Positions 53,768 through 64,000 of a stretch of DNA of 64,000 nt are shown here, one piece after another; the first letter of the stretch is position 1, and each line of letters opens with the position of its first letter. The notes under the pieces are model-generated. The model did no database searches, was not told the origin of the DNA, and saw only the letters and a program-made list of their open reading frames with translations. Made by a program: the position numbers and the translations under genes. The DNA comes from Protonemura montana (Eukaryota > Arthropoda > Insecta > Plecoptera > Nemouridae): positions 12,934,001-12,998,000 of the forward strand of contig OX387608.1 of assembly GCA_947568835.1 (NCBI GenBank), written 5' to 3'.

Positions 53768-56700
53768 ATGAGTTCGCGAAGGAAAATCGAGCTTATTCGG
53801 ATCCCGTCGGTTGAGCAGGCCAAGATTCGGCAGCTTATCGAAGGAGGCGTCGGGATGAGGGTGCAATATGAACATCAGCGAACGAACGACTACGCAAACG
53901 TGCGACAGACGCATTCCGGTGGTAAATATTTCACTTGGTGACATATTAAAATAGATAGGCATTTGATACCTACATACTAATTTTTTTTTCTTGAAAAATT
54001 ATGCTATGAAAAAGTGGTTGGGTAGAAATGCAGCATTTTTTTCTGCCTCCTGTATGTTACATGCAAATTGCAGTTTTTTCAAGGAAAAAATGAAATAAAT
54101 AAGTAAATAATTTCGTGGCTACCTACTCTAGTCACTTATTTTTCTACCAAAGAATTATGCCTAAGAAAGCTTACATAACTTTGCTCATTTTTTGGTACAA
54201 ACTTTCAGTTATAAGTTTTTAAAAATTTTCTTTAACATTGTTCGATCATGAAGTTTGGCAAAATCTTCCATGGCAGAGATTAATTTTGAGACAGACTTTA
54301 AGATAGACGATACTTCGTAAACAAACAATGGTTTTTGGTCCACACCAGGGCTGAGCCAATCACGAGAGAGCCGACTCACCACCAAGTCGTGCGACAACAT
54401 ATTTTTTCGGCAGCGGTCTGCCCCGGAGAGCGCGTTCGTGTGGCGTGAAGCTACGCGCAGCGAGGAACAGCTCTTTCCGCAGCCACAGTCTGGAGTCAAG
54501 TACGTTATATTCCCACCGCTCATCTTTGCTCTCCACTCTTACCCCTTGCTCTTGCCCAAGGCTTTCTAGCACATTGTTCAATGCAACCGTTTCAACTCAG
54601 CTCCTGGGCTGCTGATAAAAGCAAGCAAATGTATGCTAAATTCTGATTTCACCAACGTTACACTTCTTGAAAAACTGCATTAACAGAACTATCGAACTAA
54701 GGAGCATAGTAACGCACAGGACTTGTAAAGTCAGTCAGAATCCCAGCTTCATTCAGCACTGATGTTAATTGCTATACTTAAAATCTATGACAAAATTTAT
54801 GAATGTTGGTCGATGGAGATCCTACTTTAACATTTTTTTTTCTTTTTTTGCTTTAAATTTTTTGCTTGTAGATTAAATGCATTTGTGGGTGGTTTTTGAT
54901 CCAACTTAATTTATGCGAGCCCCAATTTTGATAAATGAATTGATCAAGATTTTGTTGAAATCATCAGGTAATTGCCACATGTTGTTGGTTCGATTGCGCT
55001 GCGTGCTGGAACTCTGACTAAAGTCCAGTTATTCTATGGCTTGTGGTGAAATAAATGCCCTTTTGAGCTGAAATCTTGACTGTATTTTCTTGTATCTTCT
55101 TGTATCTTGTTTCTACTTGACTATAGAACAATGTATTGGTCTGTTAATACTAAAAAGAATCGTTGAGCTACCTGAATAGAAATTGAGTTGTTGAAAAATT
55201 GAATTGAAGCTCCTACTGATAATTATATTTTTTTCTTGGCAAATATTATTGAATTGATTCAACTGTAAACATTTAATTAAGGAAGTTTGATTAAGTCATT
55301 AGACTATCCCCACTTATTGCTGGTTTAGGTAGCGTAGCATTCATTGACCTTATAAGTGTCCACTTCTGGACTAAATCATAATAATAATAATGTGTTATTT
55401 TTCCAAAATAAACAGCATACTTACAGGAATGCCAGCTATAAGATGATACTTAAATCCAAGCTTATAATTGATTTAAAATTGATTGAAATAAAATTGCTTC
55501 AATGATCAGAATCGTCTCTTCCCCTTGTCAGATCCAAGCTGTCGGCGCTCCTCAAGAAACTGTCTCCCCGACCGTTACGCAGCAAGTCTCAGCCGAGCGC
55601 TTGGGTGGTGGTAGAGTTTGGTGAGGGCGTAACTTCAGGGGGCAGGCTCGGCTCGTTGGGCGGAGACTCCCGCTGTGAGGTCACCGTCGAGCTCACGAGT
55701 CAGCGATCCACAAGCTCCACCAGTCTTCACGACAGTCTGCTCAAGCAGGTTAGCCTGTCCCATCTCTTGTTCATCCAAAGGAAACTGCAGAGTTTTTTGT
55801 TGTAGTTTGTTGCAAATTCACATTTAGTGCTGGTTTTTCATTAGTAGTAAAACTTAAATGCAAAACGTAAAAATGTACTCGGTCTTTCAGATACATAGCG
55901 ATATGCAAGTTCTTTTGGTTTGTAAGCCATAAATATCTGAAACCCAGGAGCAATTGCAAATCTAAAAGCCTTTTTTGCTCTCAGCTCAAGTTTTTGGGTT
56001 AGGATCCACAAATGAATTATTAAATTTTAGTACAAAAAATACAACAAAAAAACATTTTTGTATCTTTTATTAAATTTCTTTCCATTTTATCGTAAACAGA
56101 AACGCTTATGAAAAAAAAAAAAAAAATGTATAACGTACAGGAACTGTATAGTGTTTTAGTGGGTTAAAAAAGGAATTTTGCATGTATAAAGATTACCAGT
56201 GTAAAAAGCGGATCGTGTGCCGACAGACAAATCGTCCCCAATCAACCCTGAGTCGCAGTGCTGGGGCAATCTGCGTGGAGCCAACGGTGTGCAACATCGC
56301 CCCGCAGATTCACGTGGCGGTGGCGGAGCCTCGTGCCAAGCGGCGATACGAAACGAATCGCCAGGCCAGGCCCAGGACGTCACGTAATCCAGGGTGAGAT
56401 AGATGTCTGGGTTTTGGCGGGGCATTTATATGTTGTACAGTGTTGGTCTCGTCATGTCTCCCCAGTACAGGTTTGGTTTTGTACCTTTGTACCTGAATCC
56501 TGGTGCTTATCTAAATTTCCAGTTATTTGAAACTAATTATATGGCTTACTAAGTAACTTTAATTAACATTATTTCAAGCAAGCATTTCAAATGTGTCTTC
56601 CTTGCTATCGTTACCTCAAAATGTCTACCTGGCGCACCTTGTATTACGGGTTATTTACGCCTTTTAAAGATTTTTCAATACAAGATATTAGTCATTGATC

Positions 56701-59700
56701 ATCACTTGTTATTTCACTTGCCCTAGACGTTTGCAAAGTAATTAGCATAGAGAAATCTCATTAACTCCTAATTTGGAGGAGGTCGCATTCTGCATTCTGA
56801 AGTCATTTCCTGCCTTCCGAAAACGGTCTGATGAATTTAAAGCTGAAGCCCAGCTTTCAGTCTTTTGCCAGCAAAGCGTTTTACTCATCGCTGGTCTATT
56901 TAGCGTCGTTTTAAGAAACTGGAGTTTCTACAATAAGTTTTCGGGAGTAGCATTGTACGGCATTGATCAAGGTCCAGACCGCGTTTGAATTTTTTCCCAG
57001 AATTTTAGAATTCCCGCCAGAGTTCACCGAATGTCATGTGATAAGATGGCCACCAGAGTTGTTAGACGTTGACGTGAGTGGGATGTTTCGGGCGTGGAAA
57101 TTGGGTCACACCCTAATTTTGTTCAATTATACGGTGAATTTACAATCACGCACAATTATTTCTCCATCGTGAAAGTTATGTGCTTTGTCTAACCCGTCGT
57201 TTGAAGTCATTTTGTAAGTAAATCATCACTTTACCGCTCAGGAATGAGCCAACATTCCTGAGATGAGTTTGACAGGCTGGGTGCAGGGCAAGCATGATGT
57301 GGCACTGGCATTAGCGGTATTTTATTGTTGGATCAAGGCTAGGTATCGTTGCTTCCTACTGCTGCGACACTGATTTGTTGCAAAAAGCCTTTGAAGTGGA
57401 CTTGAAAGCTAATAGAATTGCTAAGAAAACCTTGTTGGATATTTTTCTAAATTTGCTTTGAACATTCTGGCAGGGACTCTTAAAAGTGTATCCTCTATAT
57501 CTGATAGGGACAGTAATCCAATATACTGGGATTGAAATAATCCTTATAGAAGGAAAGCACACGCTCAGGTAAAATGCATAGAACTTTTTTTTCAACAAGA
57601 TTTACAGCTTGTAAACATATTTTGTTGGTGCTAGTAGGGCAGCTATAATTGCCTGGAACTTACTACATCTGTAGGTACTTCCATGTTTTGTTTTGTAACT
57701 ATGCTTATCATGCTTTCTGCTTGGATTGATTTGCATGTCGGTGTTGTGTGGTGTACTTTCATTTTTGTGCATAAGAGAGCAATCATGTTTTACCATTTAA
57801 TCACCCATCAATCACTATCTACTTTGATATGCGATACAATACGCCCCATTTCACATCAACAACCACAGACACACACTCTCATGTCTGGTGCAGTGACTCA
57901 TCGTCAGTTCCTGCATTGAGAAACTTTCTATGCCTAGTATTGATTTTAACTCTCCTAGTGTATGTTAGTATTGATTAAATACCAGTTTTACACATTAGAG
58001 CTGATAGCTACTTGTTGACCATTTTCCTTTTTTTAGGATTCTATTTTTGAACTGACAGTTAACATGTGGTTAAGAAAATATTCAAGCTCTAGTAAGAATT
58101 TTTGAAATGGCAATGAAATTGAATAGTTGAATGAAGTTGCTAGTTATTAAATTGCAAATTTTAGTAAACCGGTGCTACTTTGAAAGTTCACAAATTATGA
58201 ATTTGAAATTAATGAAAGTGGCTTCTTTGCCAAAGCACCATGTGGCTATGCTGTTAATAAACAGTGAGGACAAATGCCAGGAATGTGTCTGACTCCCCCT
58301 TTTATTCCTGTTAAGTGTGGATGGGACTGTCTCACTCACGGGCTATAAATAACATGTGAGTAGTGTGTTGTTGTCCCATCTTTTAAAGCTTTGCCAAGCC
58401 CTGTCAGCCAAGGGTGGTGCAAGGGTGTGGTTCTATTCCTAATATTTACTATTCACTGCTCAACCAAGTTTTAGTATTAGAAATGTGTGAGATATCAAAG
58501 CCAGTTTCTTCTATTGGAAAATGGAAAAGCTGGCTACAGAGAAGGTAATGTTACCCTATTTAGTTGTTATGTTTTCATTGAAGTTCAGATCAGCTCTTTG
58601 ACTACTGATTGATGGTAATTTTAACTTTCTATTGATGATCAAGAACTCTAATTTAAGTATGTGATCTGTATAACTGCCAAACAAAATCATTTGGTACTCA
58701 ATGCTCAGTAAATTTAGTCAGGTCAGGTTTGATGTTCCTATGACACGAAATGTCCACAGCAACAACTTTAAAATATAATGAAGACAGATCCAAGACCACT
58801 TATCGAATCCCAGGAAGTACCACAGGTAGAATGGCATAGGTAAATTGAAGTAAAGGTTATTTACAATCATGTCAGCATCTGTTTCATAGTTACGATTTTT
58901 TCGAGCAATTAGTGACCTTGCTACTATTGTTTACACATTTGCAGATTGTCAGAATTATAATTTTATGCTTATGATTTATGATTATACTCACCCAACCCAC
59001 TATTAACTTATTGATGGGTATTGCAGCACAAAACAATTAGGTAACTTATATACATTCCTAGCATCAACAACAGGAAGCTAATTAGCATTAATGGGATCTA
59101 GATATGATGGTTCTCTATTAGGCACATACCTACACTGTAAAATAGTAATCCACTGTACAGCAACGTGAGCACATGTGCAGGTACTCGGATTAGACATTCA
59201 CCGATTGCTCTACTTCTGGGAATTTGTGTGCACGGAGTGTGTAAACTGTACAATTTTTAATAGTTGTTCACCCACATTGGATGAAACTGTTGTTCCTATG
59301 GTATCTTTACCTACGTTTTGTGTGAATCCATGCATGACATTACATCTAGTTTACTGTGTAGTGTCCAGAGATAGTAGATCATGCATTGGCAGTTTATATT
59401 GTGTGTCACCTATGAAGAACCATATATTTTTCAAAAGGTTCTTAAGATTCATGAAAGAGGACTTAGTGATACTTAAGACAGATGTCCGTTACAATTTACT
59501 AAATCAACACGTTATTCAAGTGCTTCAGTAAATGTGACCTCTATGGGGTATTAACCCCAATACCTTTTCTGCTCTTATTTGAAATTTAGTTTGCTTTAGA
59601 ATTTAATCTGATAAATTCCTCGGCTTTTCTACGTCTCTGGTAACATTCAGTCTTAAAAATCTGTTTTCTTTCTTTTTTGATCTCTTCAAGCGACGTTAAA

Positions 59701-62640
59701 TGCTTCCTCTATGTTCACCTTAATTGGTTGTTTAACCGTGACACGCAGTGCGACTTTAGGCCAATCTGAAACTTGTAAATTCCATGTCCATGGTGTGTAA
59801 TTATCTATGCTGCCTTTGAATGTTGTGCTGTGCTCGAATCGTTGGAGCGTGTCGACTGATTTTACTTATCCTCATCAAAGTGTGCAAATTCCTGGCATTT
59901 TCATGCCAGTTGTCTGGTGGCTGGGAACTAGAGAAGGTGTCAGGCGTAGATTAGCAAGATATCTTGTGAATCAGCTAGTGCTGGCTGCTTTGCTGTTTTA
60001 TCATGATCGCAAGGTGGGTTTGTTGGGTGCATTATTTGTAGCTGTATGTTACACTTGTTAAGAATGTATTTTCTAGTTACTACTAAGACTTAGTGATAGT
60101 GTGTGTGCTATTCTTTTTGCCTCATTTCTAGGAACCAAAATTCAGGGTCATATAACGTGTAGATTTGTACACATTTACGGTTTAACTAAGCTTTTTGTTT
60201 GTCTTTTTCGGAGAAGAGTTACGTTTTTAAGCAAGAGTTTCTAAGAAGAGATGCTACCAGTATTATCGAAGATCACATGTAGTTTAACTTAACTAGATGA
60301 CTAGCTAGTTAATTTGTTGTGAATCAGTCTTTTTTACCTTGTCCATCAATGAATCTTAAGGCTGGTTTTAAAGTGGTCTCTTAAGAACTTAACAGTTTGT
60401 TAATTTATTATTTGGTAGGCAACAGCCAATCAAAAGTCATATTTTTTGTTAACAGTCCGTTAACTCCATAACGGACCACTGAAAACCAGAATCACCAGAT
60501 ACCTGAACTGGCACAAGTCATGTAGGCTTTTGGCAAGCTGCACAATTTTTGACATTGTGATTGTTCTACACTAGGAATCAAAAAGACACAAGCACTTAAA
60601 AAAAAAAGACTGAACTGAGAAAATCAAGCACCACTCAAATACACAGAGAAATTTGGCACCATACAGTCGTAACTTTATTTAACTGAATGCAAATGTAGCT
60701 AGCTGTGTTTAAATGCAATAGCTCTTTGTTCATCAATTATCACGGACTGTTGTCTTTGTCATTGTTAGGGAAATTAATACACTAAGAGGTAGAAAAAACT
60801 AAGCTTGAGAAAGAATGAATGTAGGGAACGGCAGTTTGTAGAGGGACACAATACTTGATGGTGCCTTGCACAGCGATGCACTGAGGAAAGCAGCGGCCAG
60901 CAAGAACGCAAGAGCAATGCAATGGGGCTGACGGGGGGTTGGCTTGCAGTGGCATCGTGGTGCGAGCTGACCGCCTGAAGGTGGCAAGCCGCCCGCTGTC
61001 CCTCCTGCTGCCCGGCGGAGACGCCAGGCAGCGGCGACGCATGGCCTCCGTCGAGTCCATCGGCAGCTGCAGCCTCGACGCCGACGCCACGGGCTCCGTC
61101 GCCGACTCAGGTAGCCGAGACCGGCGACGCGCGGATTCGACACTCGATGCTTTGGTTTCGTTTTTTGCCGTGTGAATTCTGAACTGTGGTTCGGAGCACG
61201 GCTGTTGAGATAGATTTGGTTTTTGCTTCGTGAAGGTTAGGTGTTAATGAACAGAAGGAATTCAGCCAGAGTTTCTGTTGTAGAACAGTGTTGAATTGTG
61301 TTTTATGTGCTGGGTTGTTGGATATGTTGTTGCTATGACTGTCTATGTTTCTGTGTTGTTGGTTGTTCTGCCCGTGTAGTGGTACGACATGTAGAAATTA
61401 ATTGTGTACTGGTGTTTTTTTGTTGTACCTATAACAGTCTCGTGATTAATTAATTTATAATTGAAGTGGTACATATATTTGCTAGACAAAATTGAAGCAC
61501 AATAACCATAACTTTTATAACTTATTGACATGTCGATTCTGTTTCAGCAAATGAAATGACTATTAATGACAATTGTTTTTTGTTGTTTTTGTTGGTACTG
61601 TGCTAATTGCAAAAGATATTTACTTATTTACCTAAGAAGAAAGATTCAAGTTCAATATAAACACGATTCTTTTAAGAGAATATTGCCGAAATGTGGGCAA
61701 TGCATTTAACAACTGTAGCAACACAATATCCCATCACCTGCAAGTTTTCTGTGTGTCTGTGAAAGTGAGGAATTCATCATCACATCTCACCCATCGGCTT
61801 GGCAATGTTGATCGTTGCAAATATAATTAGCGACCTGCTATGCTAACACAATATAACCACGCCGTCTGCCCTAATCTGGCGCTTTGCCTAACGCTTCCTG
61901 GCTCTCACAAAACGCTTTATTAGCGACTTGCAAGGAACCTCGAGACGTTTCTGTTTGCGCTTAGCCTGAATGAAAATCGCCCTGTATCTTAATGAACTAA
62001 ACAAATCTCATGACTTATGTCAACGTTTCGGCTTCGAAACTTTTAAAGCGTATTCAAACGTTTATGTGCTTGTCTAGAACTCTACGGCTGCGGCTCTGTG
62101 TCCGAACGTACGCTGCACAGCTTGAATCTCTCTACCAAGACTCCCGACACAGACCTCTCGTCCAAAAAAGCCGGCTCAACGACCCCCGAATACGTGAAAC
62201 GCACCGCAAAGTTGTTCGAGTCGGAAACCGACGAAAGTGCCGACGACCGGACTGGTGCCGAACCGCCTCGCGGGCTAGAGACGCACGTTCTGATAAACGG
62301 CATCAAAGAAAGTGCCGCGAAAAAGCCGTCGTACCTGAACCTTGCGTGTTCGATTAGCGGTTACACGACGATAACGAACTACGACTCGAAACTGCGTGAG
62401 GGTTTCCGTTCTCGCGATCAGAGCCCTGGCCGTGCGTTGATCAAGAGCCGTGATGTGAGCCCGCTACGGACAGGACAATTGTATGCGGACGCTGCAGGTC
62501 TGCGCTCCGACTGCGGCAACTTTCTGGCGGCGCCGGGCGTCGCGCCATATCGCGCCAACGGCGATGCTAAGTCGACGAACGGTGGAACGGTGCAAGTGCT
62601 GAACGGAAAGGGGAAAATGGCGGAGAAACGGGACGCTACG
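53768..62640 (+). CDS. large Ser/Arg-rich protein, 5' portion (continues past window)
   Basis: Not recognised. Six exons join in frame: 53768-53921, 54349-54499, 55532-55748, 56227-56393, 60950-61110 and 62078-62640, giving the first 471 residues. The start reads MSSRRKIELIRIPSVEQAKI. Later blocks are SKLSALLKKLSPRPLRSKSQ, AWVVVEFGEG, LTSQRSTSSTSLHDSLLKQ, GIVVRADRLKVASRPLSLLL, TTPEYVKRTAKLFESETDES and KPSYLNLACSISGYTTITNY. The protein is mostly low-complexity, rich in Ser, Arg and charged residues, with no catalytic domain or membrane segment visible. It looks like a cytoskeletal or signalling scaffold (inference). All five junctions agree in phase and show GT-AG borders; the acceptor of exon 4 is weak. 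The 4.6 kb intron 4 could hide further exons. The first exon could be internal if transcription starts further upstream. Confidence 0.65.
56394..60949. other. long intron 4 of the unknown plus-strand gene
   Basis: AT-rich, 4.6 kb. It holds the dispersed repeat copy at 60380-60465 and a perfect 10-bp hairpin (CTCAGGAATG at 57238 and CATTCCTGAG at 57254). A coding-like antisense stretch lies at about 59586-59708. No further exon could be supported. Confidence 0.4.
60380..60465. repeat. dispersed repeat, copy 2 (TTAAGAACTTAACAGT family)
   Basis: Matches 4845-4925 block by block: TTAAGAACTTAACAGT, TTGTTAATTTATT, GCAACAGCCAATCA and TTTTTTGTTAACAGTCCGTTAA. Flanking GTGGTC at about 60373 and GGACCAC at about 60473 suggest short inverted ends. 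Confidence 0.55.
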
Positions 62641-63019
62641 GTGAGTTGCTTAGGTCGAGTGCATTCTTGTAGTTCATTTTCTTGTTGAGAGCAATAGCAC
62701 TAGCTGAGTAATTCATGCTGGTAATTCTTCTGGTACCACTTCACTTATCACATTGTTTTAAGGCATCTTACGGAGTTTGGTTTCAATACTGCTGGACTAA
62801 ATTTGTGTGTGTAGCTTACCAGCTTCAACTTGGTTGTAATGATCTTCAACAGTTACATACAGTGCCAGTCTGAACAATTCCCCGAGCTACCAAGCATTGC
62901 GATTACAATTACAAGCTCTTTTAACAAGTCTAAGCAGTTGTTGATATTTGATTCATTTATATAATAGTTCTGGCAATGTAGAAAATGGTTTGGCGAAGTG
63001 GTTCAGAGCCGTGGGTAGA

Positions 63020-63187
63020 TGTTGTAGTAAGTGTCAAACTTACTCAGTTAGGATTGACTTGTGGTTCTAAAAAAGGACCTATGTCCTGAAGATGTCAACG
63101 CCAACGCCGACAAAACGTCAACTTTTTAGGTCCTTTTTAGGACCGCAAGTCAATTACAACAGAGCAAGCCCGACAATTACTACAACA
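63020..63187. repeat. MITE-like hairpin with TGTTGTAGTAA ends
   Basis: The outer arms TGTTGTAGTAAGTGTC (63020-63035) and GACAATTACTACAACA (63172-63187) pair with one mismatch. Inner arms GATTGACTTGTGGTTCTAAA and the complement of CTTTTTAGGACCGCAAGTCA also pair. The element is about 168 bases with no coding capacity. No clear target duplication was seen. Confidence 0.65.
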
Positions 63188-63689
63188 ATGTAGAACATTT
63201 TTTACTTTCTGCGGTACTGCTCTGTAACATGACGCCATGGCGCATGCAATGTGTAAACGTTACAACAAACATAACAAGTTGCAACTGTAACAGTAAGCAT
63301 GCATCTCAGTAATATTTTTAAGCATGGTTCACCAAAGATCTCAACTCCTAGTTCAAGTAGTAATAGAATCAATTGCCGTGGTGACTTTCTATCACACGCG
63401 GTGAAAATAAGAGGTTTCTGTCAGACGCTCAACTGCAAGTTGAAGAATCAGCTAAAACTGGGTTTTATTTCTTTCAAATTTATAAGACCCTGTTGACCCT
63501 AAGGAATAAATAACATTTTATATTTTTACGATGTGCAAGTTATTCACGACCACAAAATAAATTTGCAGTTAGTCATCGCCGAGTTGTAAGCAATGCTTTT
63601 ATCGATTCTCAGTGTTAGTTTAGCAAAACTCCTTTCCGTTCACTTAATTGCCAACCATCTGTAAAAAGTGATGAATAATCCCAGCTGGA

Positions 63690-63840
63690 ATGAGGTTCAA
63701 ACCATCTCAGACCAGACATTGGTGGATACCGGCATAGATTACTGGGGTTCGATTCCCCCTATGGGTTCACATTTCGAGATGGTTCATAGCATTAAGAATC
63801 TCTGCCTATTGCAAGCATTTGGCTTTACATAAGAATGAAC
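63690..63840 (+). repeat. tRNA-derived SINE
   Basis: The B box GGGGTTCGATTCCCC (about 63743-63757) and a degenerate A box precede a tail, TATTGCAAGCATTTGGC plus ACATAAGA, related to the tail of the 13155 copy. It lies just before the candidate exon at the right edge. Confidence 0.6.
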
Positions 63841-63885
63841 CAGCCAGAACGAAACTAAACTCGATCTCCCACCTGCCGTGCGAAG

Positions 63886-64000
63886 CTGACGCCGTCGTCG
63901 GTGCGTGAATCGAGCCGTACCTTCATGTCCACGATGCTCTCGTCCAACGGCCACACGTCAACGAGCTGCGAGGTGACCTCGCGGTTCCAGTCGCACCACA
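63886..64000 (+). CDS. candidate next exon of the unknown gene, cut by the window end
   Basis: After an AG at 63884-63885 the plus strand is open to the window end in the phase left by exon 6. It reads LTPSSVRESSRTFMSTMLSS and so on, Ser/Thr-rich and GC-rich like exon 6. The minus strand is also open here (WCDWNREVTSQLVDVWPLDE, ending in a stop at about 63856), with a first-codon-position G bias that could mean a gene on the other strand. Strand and identity are therefore uncertain. Confidence 0.35.
   Translation, partial: MTPSSVRESSRTFMSTMLSSNGHTSTSCEVTSRFQSHH

Noticed and set aside
56773-57172. Overlapping plus-strand open frames in intron 4
   Set aside because: No splice context in phase with neighbouring exons and no recognisable motif.
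63859-64000. Minus-strand gene end at the right edge
   Set aside because: Open on the minus strand with a stop, but the plus strand is also open and in phase with the preceding exon; not decisive, so only mentioned under the plus-strand candidate.

Overview
The window is a gene-dense piece of an arthropod nuclear genome, most likely an insect. GC-rich exons sit in AT-rich introns with GT-AG borders. The sphingosine kinase resembles fly Sk-type proteins, and RpL18 has an intron straight after its ATG. The species cannot be named from the sequence. All exon borders were read by eye: each splice junction was placed so that phases match and the joined frame stays open.

Layout, left to right. Sphingosine kinase (minus, 2106-11472) shares a very short divergent promoter with ribosomal protein eL18 (plus, 11569-14264). 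eL18 faces an ANKRD54-type ankyrin protein (minus, 17956-20794) across a 3.7 kb spacer. ANKRD54 is divergent from COP9 signalosome subunit 1 (plus, 21035-27572). CSN1 is followed head-to-tail by the complex III core protein UQCRC2 (plus, 28593-33707). A MADF-like/C2H2 zinc-finger gene (minus, 36373-37952) is divergent from a receptor-regulated Smad2/3 orthologue (plus, 38472-47772). A small predicted membrane protein follows (minus, 50873-51649), then the 5' half of a large serine-rich protein I do not recognise (plus, 53768 to beyond the window). Three head-to-head pairs have start codons about 100, 240 and 520 bp apart. The genes serve lipid signalling, translation, ubiquitin-pathway control, respiration and TGF-beta/activin signalling, and do not form one pathway.

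Introns and spacers hold many repeats. There are two copies of a 5S-rRNA-derived SINE, several tRNA-derived SINEs (some in inverted pairs), and a 1.38 kb hAT element with a perfect 8-bp target duplication and a relic of the transposase C-terminus. A separate BED-finger hAT fossil, several foldback elements and a 30-base poly(C) tract are also present.

The most interesting signal is a phase-perfect 69-bp candidate cassette exon in Smad2/3 intron 1 (39374-39442). It would insert 23 residues into the MH1 domain exactly where vertebrate SMAD2 carries its alternative exon 3, but with unrelated sequence. Others are a NAGNAG acceptor in the Smad linker, a GC-AG intron in the zinc-finger gene, and five zinc fingers sharing nearly the same recognition helix.
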